DNA of 64,000 bases from the NCBI GenBank assembly GCA_016648135.1, contig JADDOH010001520.1, positions 62,001-126,000 of the forward strand. Reading direction: 5' to 3'. The position numbers and the translations under genes are program-made. This document shows, piece after piece, positions 44,721-56,085 of this stretch (position 1 is the first letter of the stretch; each line of letters opens with the position of its first letter). The notes beneath the pieces are model-generated. The model was not told the DNA's origin. It saw only the letters and a program-made list of their open reading frames with translations, and made no database searches. Origin of the DNA: Agrypnia vestita (Eukaryota > Arthropoda > Insecta > Trichoptera > Phryganeidae).

Positions 44721-47700
44721 ATGATACTTGCTATCCACTCTAAAAGAAAAAGTGCAGTCCGCCTCCAAATTTTCTAATGACTAGTCGCAAATGGACAAGT
44801 CCCTTCAATAACCGTTGGGCGTCGTTTCAACTAACTGTCCAGCTAACCCTCAAAAGAGATGCCCAAAGACGATGCACACTTGTTAAAGAAGTAGAGCTTC
44901 AATCATAATCCAGTTGTCAAAAAGGTTTCCAATAACTATTCCTTGCTATGCTACCATGGTGTACCCCGACAAGTGTTCACCATCTTGTAACACAACTCTA
45001 ATTCCCCCTTCCCCCAAACTATACAACCTCTTCTATCTGAAACTCGTATAGTCCTGTTTTAGCCGAGTGAATGGTCAACCGCATATTCCTACTATAATTG
45101 CAAACCGCGACAAAATGAACTCTAGTACCCCACCTGTGTTATGAACTCTATTCATATGCGCAATACATGTCCTCCTATGTAGAAACAGCCAATTGTCCTC
45201 AATATTCCACGTATACTGTAATGACTGCCATAATTTATTGTTGGTGTAATATGATGAAGAAGAAGAAGAAGAAGCCGCAAAAGTAGTGGATGACAACAGA
45301 AGAAGAAGAAAATGAATCCATCGAAAGGCATAAGATAAAGAAGAAAAGTCACAACCGAGTGTAGTAATAGATAAAGACAAAGAAGAAGAAGTCGAAAGAT
45401 ATAAAATTAGAAGACGCGAATGTAGCAGTAGGCAAAGAACAAAAGAAGACGAAGATAAGACGTAGAAAACAGTCGAAAATTATAAGATATACGGAAGAAG
45501 AAGTCATGAATGTAGTTATAGGAAAAGAAGAAGAAGAAGATGAAGAGAAGACGAAGTAAAACAGTTGATAAGTATAAGATAAACGGAAGAAGACGAAATG
45601 AATGTAGTTATAGGAAAAGAAGAAGAAGAAGAAAGTAGAGAAGAAGTCGAAAGATATACCATAAGACGAAAAAGTAGTTGCAAAGTATTGTAATAATTGC
45701 TATTTATAGAAGAGAAGGTATTTGAAAAGTAAAGCATAAACGGTACGTATTCAAAGAAGAAGAAGACTAGAGTGAACATAACCAATAAAAAAAACCTTCG
45801 TACCGAAGAAGAAGAAGACGCTATTGAAGTCAATATAAATAAAAAGGGGAAAGAAAATATATATATAACCGTTAGCATATACGAATAAGAAGAAGAAGAA
45901 GAGGAAGAAAAGGATAGGAACAAACCCTTCGATAATTGTAGAACGTAAAAGTATATATAACTATTATCCGTCTCAACTAACTTTCCAGCCAACCCTCAAG
46001 AGTGATATCTAAAGACGACGCATGTTTGTAGAAGAAGTGCATCCAGATGTCAAGAAAAGTTTCCCATAACTATTCCTTACTAACCTGTCTTCCCCCAAAT
46101 TGTTAAGCATTTGTCAAATAATCAGGCGCGACTCCTCCGTATAACTGTAATATTATTCCTCCCAAAACTTATTGAAAACCTAAAACAACTTCTACTTATA
46201 TGTATTCATCCCCATATTTCCCCCCGCTGATGAAAGAATCTCAAGTATATTCAACATTATAAAATTTTAAAGTTTTCCTTTAACAACGCGAACATGTTTA
46301 ACGAAGTACACTGTTACAAATCAGAAGAGGTGAACCCTAATATCTGTACTAGCTGTAGTAGTCGTCACCAACACTGATATCCACAGAAGATGTATGTGTG
46401 TAACTGAATCAAGAGTTTTCAACGTATAATTCGGCTTGCTATACGACTGGACTCTATTCAAGATCCAAACGACTAATCTTCCTACCCTAATCTAAAAGTA
46501 ATGGTCACGACGACGCATGAAGGTGGATGAATCTAATGATGATGCTATTACTATATAAAAAGGTTTTTTTCAAAGTCCTCCCGGTAAAATCTATTTTCAA
46601 AATTTTTTTTTTTTCCAAAATGTTCCAGAAGAATTCAAAAGCGCTCCTGAAAAATTTCTTTTTTATTTTATTTTATCACTATTCAAATGGATTTCTACAT
46701 ACACCCAATGTATAGTAAAAACAATAAATGCTTAATCAATCATAGCGTTACGACTTCTCAAAACTTGAAGAAACTCACATATCGTTAATTCCGGATTTAC
46801 TTTTGTATTATTTCCAAGAAGATTGCGCCCAAAACCAAAACAACCCCAATATAGATACGTACGAAATTTGAAGTAGTGAGATGTTTATTTCTACTCTGCC
46901 TATAAATAAGCTATATCAACGTATATTGTAATATAATTTTTATTAATGAAGATAAAACAATTTCAATTAACGTTGCAATGAAGCGAAACAAAGGAATATA
47001 TATAAAAAAAAACAAGTCCAATTTTTAATTATTCGTTACTAAGAGTATATATATATTGCGCTCTCTATTACCGCTTCCTATAGACTAATACTAGCGAAGG
47101 CTCAAAACTTTCTCTGACTTCCGCTAGATGGCGGTAGTATGACCATTTTAATTCATATGCCAGGCCGTCTTGTAAATAAAAATGGAAGCAATTTTATTCT
47201 TGTAATTCAAATCAAAATAATTTTTAGATCAAAACAAGAAACTCAAATAATTATTTCGTGCAACAATACGCGTCTGTGTTTATATTACGAACAAGTCTAT
47301 CAATCCTGCATACAACAAAGAAATTATAATTAGTTTGAATAACCAGAACCGTATATAACTGTGTATAACAATTAAGAACACATTTAGATAATTAGAATAA
47401 TTAAGAACCATAATAAATCAATGAAGGAAATTATTTTTTTTTTCAATTAATTCAGCAACATTGTAGATTGACATTTTATTTTTTTAGGACAATTTGTAAT
47501 ATAACACCTTGACGATAAAAAGGTATCTCCGAAACATGCACGTGAAAGTTATCAAATAATATAAGTAGATTTGTAAGAATACTATAATCAATAAATTTTT
47601 TGTGTAATTATTATATGTAAAAATTTAGCTGAATTTAAAGATCTTTTTTTTTTCAAATATAGAAACCCTTTTTAATATCCATAAGACAAATATATAACAA

Positions 47701-48116
47701 GTGTGGATTTATTTAATTTACATTAACCTTAATTTAATTAAAATTAATTTATATTAATTTTTAATTATGAAACCAGACGGATAGTTATTAAAATATTTTT
47801 TGCATTTGTATCATAAAAGTACATAACCGAAAGAGAAAAGTAAATATTATAAAACATCGGATTTATAATTTTTTTTATAAAATAAAATATATATCAAATG
47901 TTCTTTTCTTTTAGATTCATATATTCTCGTGTTTATATTTTCTACTAAATTGTTATCCGGTTTTTATATTTATTTTTACTTTTATATTTTCTGCTATTAT
48001 TATTAATTACTATTGCATAACTCGTAAGCGAAAATATTTGCCACTGAACAGATTTTATCTAGCGTGGGTTAATTATTAGTTTATATTAATATAAGAAATT
48101 AAATTAAAACCGAATT
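44721..48116 (-). mobile_element. non-coding internal region with large diverged direct repeats
   Basis: The block CCAGCTAACCCTCAAAAGAG ... AACTATTCCTTGCTATGC (44837-44957) recurs at 45980-46085 as CCAGCCAACCCTCAAGAGTG ... AACTATTCCTTACTAACC. 44970-45180 also resembles 44390-44650 (CCGAGTGAATG versus CCGAGTAAATA). So this part is built of old duplications around a GAA-rich array. 46500-48116 is AT-rich with nothing recognised. Assigned to the element because LTRs L1 and L2 bracket it; no retroviral-type gene was found. Confidence 0.5.
45255..45930 (+). repeat. GAA-rich degenerate tandem array, unit about 90 bp
   Basis: (GAA)3-6 runs alternate with a recurring framework GAATGTAGTTATAGGAAAAG, CGAAGAT/GAAGAG, AGTATAAGATAAACGGAAGA. 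Framework words start near 45356, 45417, 45507 and 45598. The minus strand therefore gives long Ser/Leu-rich frames (158 and 101 codons), which are artefacts of the repeat. Confidence 0.8.
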
Positions 48117-48446
48117 TTAAGCTATCATAAACCCTCCGTGGCGCGCGCTGAAATCTGTCGCGGTGATCTGCCCGTAATACAGGTGTATATTTTTGCATTT
48201 CGGGCGCCGTGCGAATCCGTTCGGCGTAGCTAACTGTCTTTTCGTACTAGCCCGAGCGCGAAGGTCGAACTTGTTAAACCTTAAACCCTCAAACGTCTCG
48301 GGTCTCTGCCGCATCTTCCACGCTTGTGCCGAAACGTGTCCGCTCGCGTTATATAGGGAAACCGTCGCCGGTCTTTCCAACACGCAGCGCTCGCAAACCC
48401 GGCGGCTTTGGCCGTGTTCGGTGGTATATTTGCGAAACACAAACAC
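48117..48446. other. GC-rich segment inside the internal region
   Basis: Both strands are open for 94-109 codons because of high GC, with no recognised domain on either. It overlaps the start of the tandem repeat that follows. It could be the 5' leader of the LTR element on the minus strand, or unrelated inserted DNA. Confidence 0.35.
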
Positions 48447-48770
48447 AAACGCAATAATTAAAACCTTTCAAATGTGATTCGTTTGAATCTCAACTACATA
48501 TTTGTTATACTGCGATTCGCAAATCCCGACGGCCTAGGCCGTGACAGTGGCATACTTGCGAGAAAACAAATGCAATAATTAAAACCTTTCAAACGTGAAT
48601 CGTTTGAATCTTAACTACATATTTGTTATACTGCGATCCGCAAATCCCGATGGTCTTTTTTAGATTGTGACGGTGGCATACTTGTGAGATCGCATTCAAA
48701 TATATTCTCTTCATACAATTATTAAAAATATTTTTCAAATGTGAATCGTTTGAATTCAAACCACATAAAA
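48370..48770 (+). repeat. ~121-bp tandem repeat, about three units
   Basis: GCAATAATTAAAACCTTTCA at 48451 recurs as GCAATAATTAAAACCTTTCA at 48572. A third, diverged form appears near 48717 (CAATTATTAAAAATATTTTT). Each unit includes CGTTTGAATCTCAACTACAT, GCGATTCGCAAATCCCGA and GTGGCATACTTGCGAGA-like words, and a diverged GCAAACCCGGCGGCTTTGGC precedes the first. It lies in the 5' part of the internal region (minus-strand sense). Confidence 0.8.
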
Positions 48771-49178
48771 TGAATGAGATATGAAATAAATCACATATTC
48801 TATAAAATGGAGCAATACTTTTACAAAGAAACAGGCATTCCAAAATCGAACTAATATATCACAAGGACCAAAATTACTACAATAATTTTCGTTCACAAAA
48901 TATTAAATAATAAAAATGCCAACTGTCTATATGACAAACAACCTAAAGAAATTTCTAATACCTAGTATCACGTTTGTCTACAAATCTCAGTACGTGGTTC
49001 ACATAAATGCTCAATCTTTTTTCTTTGATGTCACGGACCGTGGTCCGCAATTGTTTAAATAAAACCGCTTTTATAATCAAATATTTTCTTTCATTTATAA
49101 TATTAACTAAACCAAAATGATTTTATTACTATGCAAATGAGTCCAACGAATACGCTCCTGTCTGGTCACCGGCACCAC
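48771..49178 (-). mobile_element. 5' leader with primer-binding-site-like sequence
   Basis: Directly after the CA end of LTR L2 (minus strand) comes G, then TGGTGCCGGTGACCAG (49177-49162). A TGG start one base after the LTR is typical of a primer-binding site complementary to a tRNA 3' CCA end. I did not identify the tRNA. Downstream an inverted repeat CGGACC-AC-GGTCCG occurs (about 49034-49047). No gag start was seen. Confidence 0.6.
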
Positions 49179-52100
49179 TGTAATGATCCAGATAGATAGT
49201 GGGTCTTCTTGACGTATTAACGATGAATTCTGTATTAATAATTTATTTAAAATATCAATGCTTACTCGTCGCGAGTTCAATATTTAATTTTTAGCTATTA
49301 TATTCAATTAATTTGCCCACTCCTGGCCGCGGCTAACAATGTGATGAATCCTATGGGGTGACCCGTCAAAAATACGTCGTGGTAAATAATATTAAATAAT
49401 ATAAATTTCATTGCAATAAATAAAGTCATTTGCTGTCTGATGTTAACGAAAATAGTTGTATGGCGCGGGTGGCAACGGCTGAGGTCGACAGATACGCTGT
49501 AACTATAAAAGGATCGCGGAATAAAATATTTTCTTCTATGAAATATTAAACACATAATGTATTCTATACAAAATTAATACTCTGCCTGTGCTAACTATAC
49601 ATTTAACTAAAATATATATTATTAACTGGAAATAATTATTCTGTGAAAATTGCGCTTTTGAATGCAATATTAACTAAAAATATTAACTAAAATATTTCTA
49701 ACATCTTGGGTTCGCACACTATATTGATAATACCTAATGCCCTTCGCATTTACTAAATGTATTACCTAAATAACCACAGCTATACCATCCTGTCCGTCAG
49801 GGACGAAACATAAAACACAGTTATATTCCTAAAAGTGCTACCTCTTACGCGACAAAATACCTATTGCAGTCGGGCTATGAATATGAACTATTTCCGCCTC
49901 ATAATGGCGCCTGGAACCAATACTAAAAACCTCACTAGAAATAATAAATGCGACTAAATCTCGATAAATACAATATATACTATTCGTAATACGTCGTTGA
50001 ATTGGCACATGATTCGTCTAATGGATGAAGGACCCCGTTGTGTATCGTAATAACTTCAAATTCTTTTATAGGAGCAGTGTGGAAACAATTGCATAATATT
50101 ACGTAATAAAAACATCTAACGAACCTAATAATCTATACATTTATGTTACAATAAAATACGTACACTAGAAAGAATTCATGTATTAGAAATAAAACATTTT
50201 CGATTTGAGACAAACCAGTAAAATCGTTCGAACGGCGCAAAGGGAAAAATTCACACATATTAAATAACACTGAAATTAATAATTATAAACACTTTGTATT
50301 AGCATATTCTTACCTTGAATGGTTCCGTCTTAGACGTGCATGAACCTGTTCATATTAATTCCGTGGGAAAATAATACATATATTTGCTATCTACGAAATA
50401 CCACATTTTTGAAGTGAAACTTCTTTATGAATAAATAGATAAGGTCTCGGGGATGGTTTATTCGAAAGGATTCTACAACAGCCCGTGAGTTTATATGAAA
50501 TAATAGTTTCTTTGAATGCTAATTTTGGTTTTTTAAACCCTCAGCATCTCTGCTGAGAGGGGTAGAGGCTCCGCGCCCGCCTAAACCCGGTGGCCGACTT
50601 CCTAAGTGACTAAACGGCCCCCCTTGTTCCTCCGGAACTTACTGCATCCCGAGACTCTATCTCTTCTTTACGAGATGTGATCCCGTGACGCCCTTCTTTT
50701 AGGCTTATAATTGAGAAGGCCGTACTCTTTTGGTACGAGTTTCTGATGATGTGTGTTGTCTTGAGGCGCCTTTCTTTTAGGCCGGTGTTTGAAGAATCAT
50801 GTACTCTTTTGGTACGAATTGATGACGACATTAGCCTCCTTTGCGGGCATAGTCAGCGATGTTACAAATTATTGTGCAATCTCATTATGCCTTTTCAGAA
50901 TGGCGTCCCACGATTCTGCATCTTGCAACATTTACTTTGGACAAATGTTAGAGTGTTAGTAACATATTTATAATATCCCAGCTATTCCATATGAGTGAAT
51001 GATTTTTATACTGATTCTAGCTCTGTCTTTTTACAGAGGATGAAATAGAAGTTAACGTTTTCTATTGAGATTTCATAGCATTCAGGCATGAAAATCCTTC
51101 CAAAGTCAGAGAATTCACGACGTTGGTTTACGCTGTTTTTGAGCAGGATGAGGCGCGAAGGTCGAGTCTAGTGGCCACTCCGATCAACAAGGGAGGTCCC
51201 GCTTTTAAGAGTACCTCACAGGGGCTTGCGCGGATTCCAGGCTTATGACACGAGCGTCATCCACAACCTCACCTAGCTCAACGTTCATAAACCAGAAAAC
51301 TCCAATTTCAGTTAGATCTCCCCATTCTGTCCTTTACTCGTCGTTCTGAAGCTACTTGTTAAGCCGGATATACCGAGGTACTCAAATCATAAAGACTTGG
51401 CTGAAGACCGGATTGCGCAATACTTATGCAACACAATTATTATAAGGCTACTAAGCATTTCTTATAGAATTACGTGTATTCAATTATTAGTAAAAATAGT
51501 ATGAAAATCCCCATACTTTAAAATATATTCGTTCGGAAGAATTTCTCGTACGATTTGGATTGATATCTGGTTATGCAATACATAACGCGTCGACAATTAT
51601 TATGAATCTATTAAGCACTGCTTATAGAGCTCCGTAAAATCAATTGTTAATACAAATGGTATGAAAATCCCCATGCATCAAAATATATTCGTTTGGGAGA
51701 TATTCCCGTACGAATTGAGCCAAGATCACACAAGAAATCGTGATATTAATTATACATTATTGCTCCGATTTTAAATCTTCCCAAAATAAATACATTTCAA
51801 TAGTGAAAATAATTAATCGATAGATAATATAAATGTGTTCCTTAGCTGTTACACAGTGGCGGTATGATCCTCTCTGGTACTGATGAATGGTAGATTCCTC
51901 CATACGTCCGGGCAGCAACTCCGTCCGCAAATGCTGTTCTGGAACTCAGGGCTCCGTCGGTAGTCTGTTGGGCAGCGCTCCCGCTCGCAAGTCTGGTCTC
52001 GAACTGAAGGGGCTGAGTATCTCGTGTTCGCTCCTTTTATACTCTCGATTGCACCATATCTTCGAAATCCACGCTAGTGCAGTGACTCATCCTATGAGCG

Positions 52101-52573
52101 ATGACCTCACCGCCGGCGCTCGCCATTGGCCGGATTCAGTCAACAGGACGGTCGCCTCCGGCTCAACCCGTCGAAGGCAAAGCGCGCCTGTGATTGGTCC
52201 GTTTCGTTAAAATAATAGTTAAGCACCCGCTACACGCGAGACTTACTGTTCTGATTCATAAATAATAAAGGCTCGTTCGCACCTACTCACAAGGTCGAGT
52301 CTATTAGGATTGGCAAACGATATTAATTTAACACAGAATTATATCTATGGTATTATAAAGATCTAAGAAATATTACTTGTATAGCTGAATATTCAATATT
52401 TTGTTAGCCTCTTGTAATACATAGAATCTTAAGAAGAAATATATCAGGCTTTTACTTTTAAACGATTCCAAACAGAAGAAATATATTTTTGATGTCCATA
52501 CTTGACTTTTTTGAATATTATTATTTTAAGATTTTCTAAATTTATTAAATCTATCTCTGTGTCGACCATCACA
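49179..52573 (-). mobile_element. long LTR L2 (3.4 kb)
   Basis: On the minus strand it starts TGTGATGGTCGACACAGAG and ends GGATCATTACA. TATAAAAGG is at 52033-52041 (plus CCTTTTATA) and the hairpin array at 50540-50820. It is nearly identical to L1 over 49.7-50.9 kb and 51.5-52.57 kb, but diverges from both L1 and L3 in 51.05-51.30 kb. In its terminal ~450 bp it matches L3 rather than L1. A primer-binding-like site follows, so it is placed as a 5' LTR. The 73-codon shared sense frame is at 50610-50831. Confidence 0.8.
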
Positions 52574-52905
52574 ATGTCTAACGCTGTCCTTGCATTTACT
52601 ACGTGTAATTCTCAAATAACTGTAGCTATACTATAGTCTGTATAACTGGATCGGGACATAATTACACTTCTAGGAATGCTATCTCTGGCGCGACTAAAAT
52701 ACCATTTGCTGATATCTATAACTATGCTTACAATGGAACCTGGCACCGATACTCAAATCCTAACTGGAACTAATAAATGCAACAAAATCTCGATGAATAT
52801 AATATATATATGACCTATAATACTCGTAATACGTCGTTGATTTGGCACATTGATTGTTTCTAGTGGATTGGACTCCCAAATTGCGTCGATGGTAATCCGA
52901 GATTC
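52574..52905 (-). repeat. diverged partial copy of the LTR's 490-bp segment
   Basis: From CTTGCATTTACTACGTGTAA through TAATACTCGTAATACGTCGT to TAGTGGATTGGACTCCCAAA the text follows 49740-50045 within L2 (CGCATTTACTAAATG, TTCGTAATACGTCGT, TAATGGATGAAGGACCC) at visibly lower identity. It abuts the L2 edge exactly. L2 may have inserted into an older relative, or the segment may be an independent mobile sequence. Confidence 0.65.
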
Positions 52906-52984
52906 TACAAGCCGTATTGGTCAGATATACGAAAACGAGAGAATTTTAAAACATATTAACCTTAGTACCTTCGTGGATTCGTCA

Positions 52985-53640
52985 CAATTAATACGTCTAA
53001 ATTATGAAGTGCGGACGTTAGCGATGTTTACGAAATACAAGGACCAACACAAAAGACAACATTTCTTTGGAAGTGCATGGTGTATATGAAGTTCCATGCA
53101 AGACATGCGAGGGCACATCCATCGGACGTACGAATCGAAAGACAGCCGCGAGAATAGACGAACATCGCGTCGATGTAAAACGTCTAAAAAGTACGTCCAC
53201 CTTGGCCCAGCATACGATAACTGAAGAACACAATATAGACGTTGACAATGCCAGAGTATTGGTGACATTAAATAAAGAGAGTCATCGAGTATATAGAGAA
53301 GCGATAGAAATCGAGAAAAGACCATACAGTCTAAACACTCGAGATGATTCTCGAAGACTTCCTATGGCTTGGAAACCGATTCTCGCAAAACGAAAACTTA
53401 AAACTCAGAAAAATACAATTACCAAACCAGTTGTCTCTTGTACGATAACACCAACTGGACCGACACATCATTTTTCTTCAAAAACTCAAGTTATTCAATC
53501 GGTAATACATGAATCACCCAGTACAAGTAGACAAAGTACTTTACATGATTCAGTACCTATACCTACCGATAAATTACGAAGATCGCAGAAATTAAAAGAA
53601 AAAAGTTCTAGAAAATAAGTGAGTTTCGATACCACAGAGG
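52985..53640 (+). pseudogene. Penelope-like element C-terminus with GIY-YIG domain, copy A
   Basis: A 5' piece (NYEVRTLAMFTKYKD) corresponds to the link between RT and endonuclease in PLEs. After a frameshift near 53050 the main frame (53067-53615) carries LEVHGVYEVPC, CEGTSIGRTNRKTAARIDEHR, TSTLAQHTITEEH and YREAIEIEKRP, the order of the PLE GIY-YIG nuclease. The first motif GVY is present (53079-53087), but the YIG tyrosine is replaced (TSIG). The RT domain is missing. Its 3' end is overtaken by the Jockey remnant. Confidence 0.88.
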
Positions 53641-54136
53641 GCGCCAGTATCAGCACAATTGATGGCGAATAAATTGAACTTCACAACTCGACTCAGAGAT
53701 GGCGTTAGTTTCGCTCGCAACTGATACTTGAAACGTGGCGACGATTTGGTTACACTGAACTGAAATCGAGGTATTACCACCCACGATGACGCAGGCAAGG
53801 CTGAAGCACTTGCAGACAGCCTTGAACTGCAATTCGAAACAAACCAGGATAGAGCCAACCTCTCCCACATAGAATTCATAAATAACTACACCAACAACAT
53901 CCCAAAGTCCCCACCTTCACATAATGTTCTCTGCACATCACCAGATGAAATTAAGAAAATTATTAAATCCCGTCAAAAAAAAAGCACCCGGCCCCGACGG
54001 CATCCCCAACAAAGCCCGCAAACTTTTTTTCTCACGTACATAATTAACTCAGCCTTCCGTCTGCAGTACTTCCCAAAAGCGTGGAAGACAGCAAACGTCA
54101 TTTTAATCCACAAATCCGGCAAAGACCCTCTCTTCT

Positions 54137-54613
54137 TAGGGACACGATATCGAATAGAAAGTATCGATACTGTACTCATGAGTAGTATCGGAAAAAAAAT
54201 ATCGTACTCGTAAAAGTATCGAAACAAAAGTATCGATACTCCAAAGTATCGAGTACATCGGGAAAACATCATAATATCGTAGGAAAATATATCGATGACC
54301 AAAAAAAAAGAAGGTCGCCAAGAAAAAAATGAAAAAACTGACCAAAAAAAGGTCGTCAAAAATAAAATGAAAAAAAATACCAAAAAAAAGGTCGCCAGAA
54401 AAAAGATGAAAAAGATACCCAAAAAAAGGTCGCCAGAAAGAAATGAAAAAGATAACCAAAAAAAGGTCGCCAAAAACATGACCAAGAAAAGATATCGATA
54501 CTTGCCAAAAAGTACTCATTGAGTAAAAGTATCGAATAAAAAGTATCGAGTATCGATATCGAAAGAAAAGTACTCGATACTACATAAGTATCGATACTTT
54601 TTTCGTGTCCCTA
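54137..54613. mobile_element. hAT-like MITE inserted in the Jockey RT
   Basis: Ends are inverted: TAGGGACACGA on the left and, reverse-complemented, TAGGGACACGA on the right. Flanks TCTCTTCT (54129-54136) and CTTCTTCT (54614-54621) match at 6 of 8 bases. Removing the insert plus one 8-bp flank restores the RT frame across the junction, which supports an 8-bp duplication and so a hAT assignment. Many subterminal AGTATCGATACT-like palindromes occur on both sides. The interior is a minisatellite; no transposase. Confidence 0.82.
54297..54493 (+). repeat. minisatellite in the MITE, unit about 37-38 bp
   Basis: About five units of the form ACCAAAAAAAGGTCGCCA followed by an A/G-rich tail with ATGAAAAA. 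One unit has GTCGTCA in place of GTCGCCA. The lysine-rich 75-codon frame across it is a by-product. Confidence 0.85.
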
Positions 54614-55938
54614 CTTCTTCTGTGAAAACTACAGACCGATTAGCCTCCTCTCAAACGTGGGAAAAATCATTGAAAAAATAATCCTATTTCGTCTTTGAGA
54701 CCATCAAGACCTTATAAACTCAATTCCGGATGAACAGCATGGATTCAGACCCCTACATTCCACACTCCACCAACTCCTTAGAGTGGTTGAGTTTATCTCA
54801 AAAGGCTTCCGGAAAAAACTATCAACCGGTGCTATTTTCTTGGATGTAGCAAAAGCGTTCGATAAAGTCTGGCACAACGGCCTACTTTATAAATTTCACT
54901 TTGCTAACATCTACCCCCAATTATTCGGCATCCTCAAATCCTTCTTGAGGAATCAAGCCTTTAAAGTAAAATACAAAAATAATACTTTCTCCTCCCTAAG
55001 GTCTATGCGGGCCGGCGTCCCACAAGGCTTTCTACTTTCACCTTTCCTTTTCAATGTCTACACCAAACTTGCTCTTTACGCAGACAACACCGCTATACTC
55101 ATTCAATCAACAAACTCTCAAACCTTAACAAACCGACTGCAACTACACATGGACTCTCCAACGTTGGTTCGACAAATGGCGAATAGCCATATACCTCACA
55201 AAAAGCGCCGCCATTGTCTTCTCACATCAACACACAAATTAAATGGCACCCCTATATAAAATACCTCGGACTAACGTTGGACAAGACTTTAAACTGGCGA
55301 CAACACATCAAAGATACACTAAAAAAGCACACATGTCAAGAGGCAATTTGCAATGCCTCTTGAACAAACATAGCACACTACAGACCAAAACCAAACTCCT
55401 CCTATACAAAGCCCTTATTCGCCCAGTCCTAACATACGCCAGCCCCATCTGGGCTACGGCAAAACACACAAAAAAGCTAGTCGTCTTTCAAAACAAAATA
55501 CTCAGAATATTCGTAATCCAAGCCCCGTGGTTTGTGAAGAACACCATCATTCACCGGGACTCAAACACACCACAGTTAGACAAACATATCCTAGAGTTAG
55601 CCACTAAGTTTTACCAAAACCTCCGCTCAAACCCGAACCCCACGATATCCACTTTGGGCCACAATGACCACCAAAATGACCCTGACCACATCCTACCTTT
55701 ATCCCTCTTGTACCCCCCACCTCCTGTCCCTTGAAGAATGGGTAAAGAGGCATTAGCCCATAATAATAAAAAAAATAAAAATATATATAAAAAAAACCAA
55801 TAGCATAACTGTGCTGTCAAAAGCACCCCATTCTTCGGGGACAAATACCCAAATTCCCGTGATACCTCAGACAAAGGAGACAAGAGGGTTCCGTCCCTAA
55901 GACTCTGTGTTCATTCATAGTAACGTAACGGTATTACC

Positions 55939-55999
55939 ACAATATACTAAGAACAGTAATACATCTTAATACATCGTATTAATGTTCTTAGTATATTGT
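55939..55999. repeat. 61-base hairpin, 16 + 6 bp stem
   Basis: ACAATATACTAAGAAC (55939-55954) pairs exactly with GTTCTTAGTATATTGT (55984-55999). Inside, TAATAC pairs with GTATTA around a 13-base loop, leaving a symmetric 2 by 2 internal loop. It could be a foldback element or a precursor-like hairpin. Confidence 0.85.
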
Positions 56000-56022
56000 A
56001 CAAACTGGCTGCTACCCATTAG

Positions 56023-56085
56023 AATGTGTGCGTGCGTGTTCGGCGCCGTTTACGCCATGTACGCACGCACTGCGACGCACACATT
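56023..56085. repeat. GC-rich inverted repeat
   Basis: AATGTGTGCGT (56023-56033) pairs exactly with ACGCACACATT (56075-56085), and GCGTG (56034-56038) can pair with CACGC (56064-56068) with a bulge on one side. GGCGCC lies in the loop. Confidence 0.75.

Larger units (their letters stand above)
53755..55735 (+). pseudogene. Jockey-clade reverse transcriptase, 5'-truncated and interrupted
   Basis: Ordered motifs on the plus strand: AEALADSLELQFE (near 53790), KAPGPDGIPN (after a frameshift in an A run near 53976), FPKAWKTANVILIHKSGKDP, then a MITE insertion, ENYRPISLLSNVGKIIEK, HGFRP, FLDVAKAFDKVWHNGLL, GVPQGFLLSPFLFNVYT, a deletion of about 30 codons, LALYADNTAIL, and a thumb with ALIRPVLTYASPIW. 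The catalytic YADD is changed to YADN. Tail: an A-rich tract near 55764-55798. It is a typical dead Jockey copy. Confidence 0.9.

Noticed and set aside
45516..45992. 158-codon minus-strand frame, Ser/Leu/Phe-rich
   Set aside because: It is produced by TTC/CTT repeats of the GAA array; composition is low in complexity and it has no counterpart elsewhere.
47508..47545. Hammerhead-like string CTTGACGA ... GAAACATG
   Set aside because: The core has an extra or altered base, stem II would be only about four A/U-rich pairs and stem I does not close. It may be a decayed relative but is not supported as a ribozyme.
48117..48477. Overlapping 109- and 94-codon frames on opposite strands
   Set aside because: Both are open because the patch is GC-rich; neither shows a domain and they cannot both be favoured.
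53067..53618. Host GIY-YIG nuclease gene
   Set aside because: The flanking linker, a second copy at 57.6 kb with RT sequence attached, and ribozyme-bearing repeats identify it as part of a Penelope-like element.
53725..53745. CTGATACTTGAAACGT near the end of PLE copy A
   Set aside because: CTGATAC and GAAA are almost adjacent, leaving no room for stem II, so no hammerhead can form.
54295..54522. 75-codon lysine-rich plus-strand frame
   Set aside because: It reads through the MITE minisatellite and repeats with it; not a protein gene.
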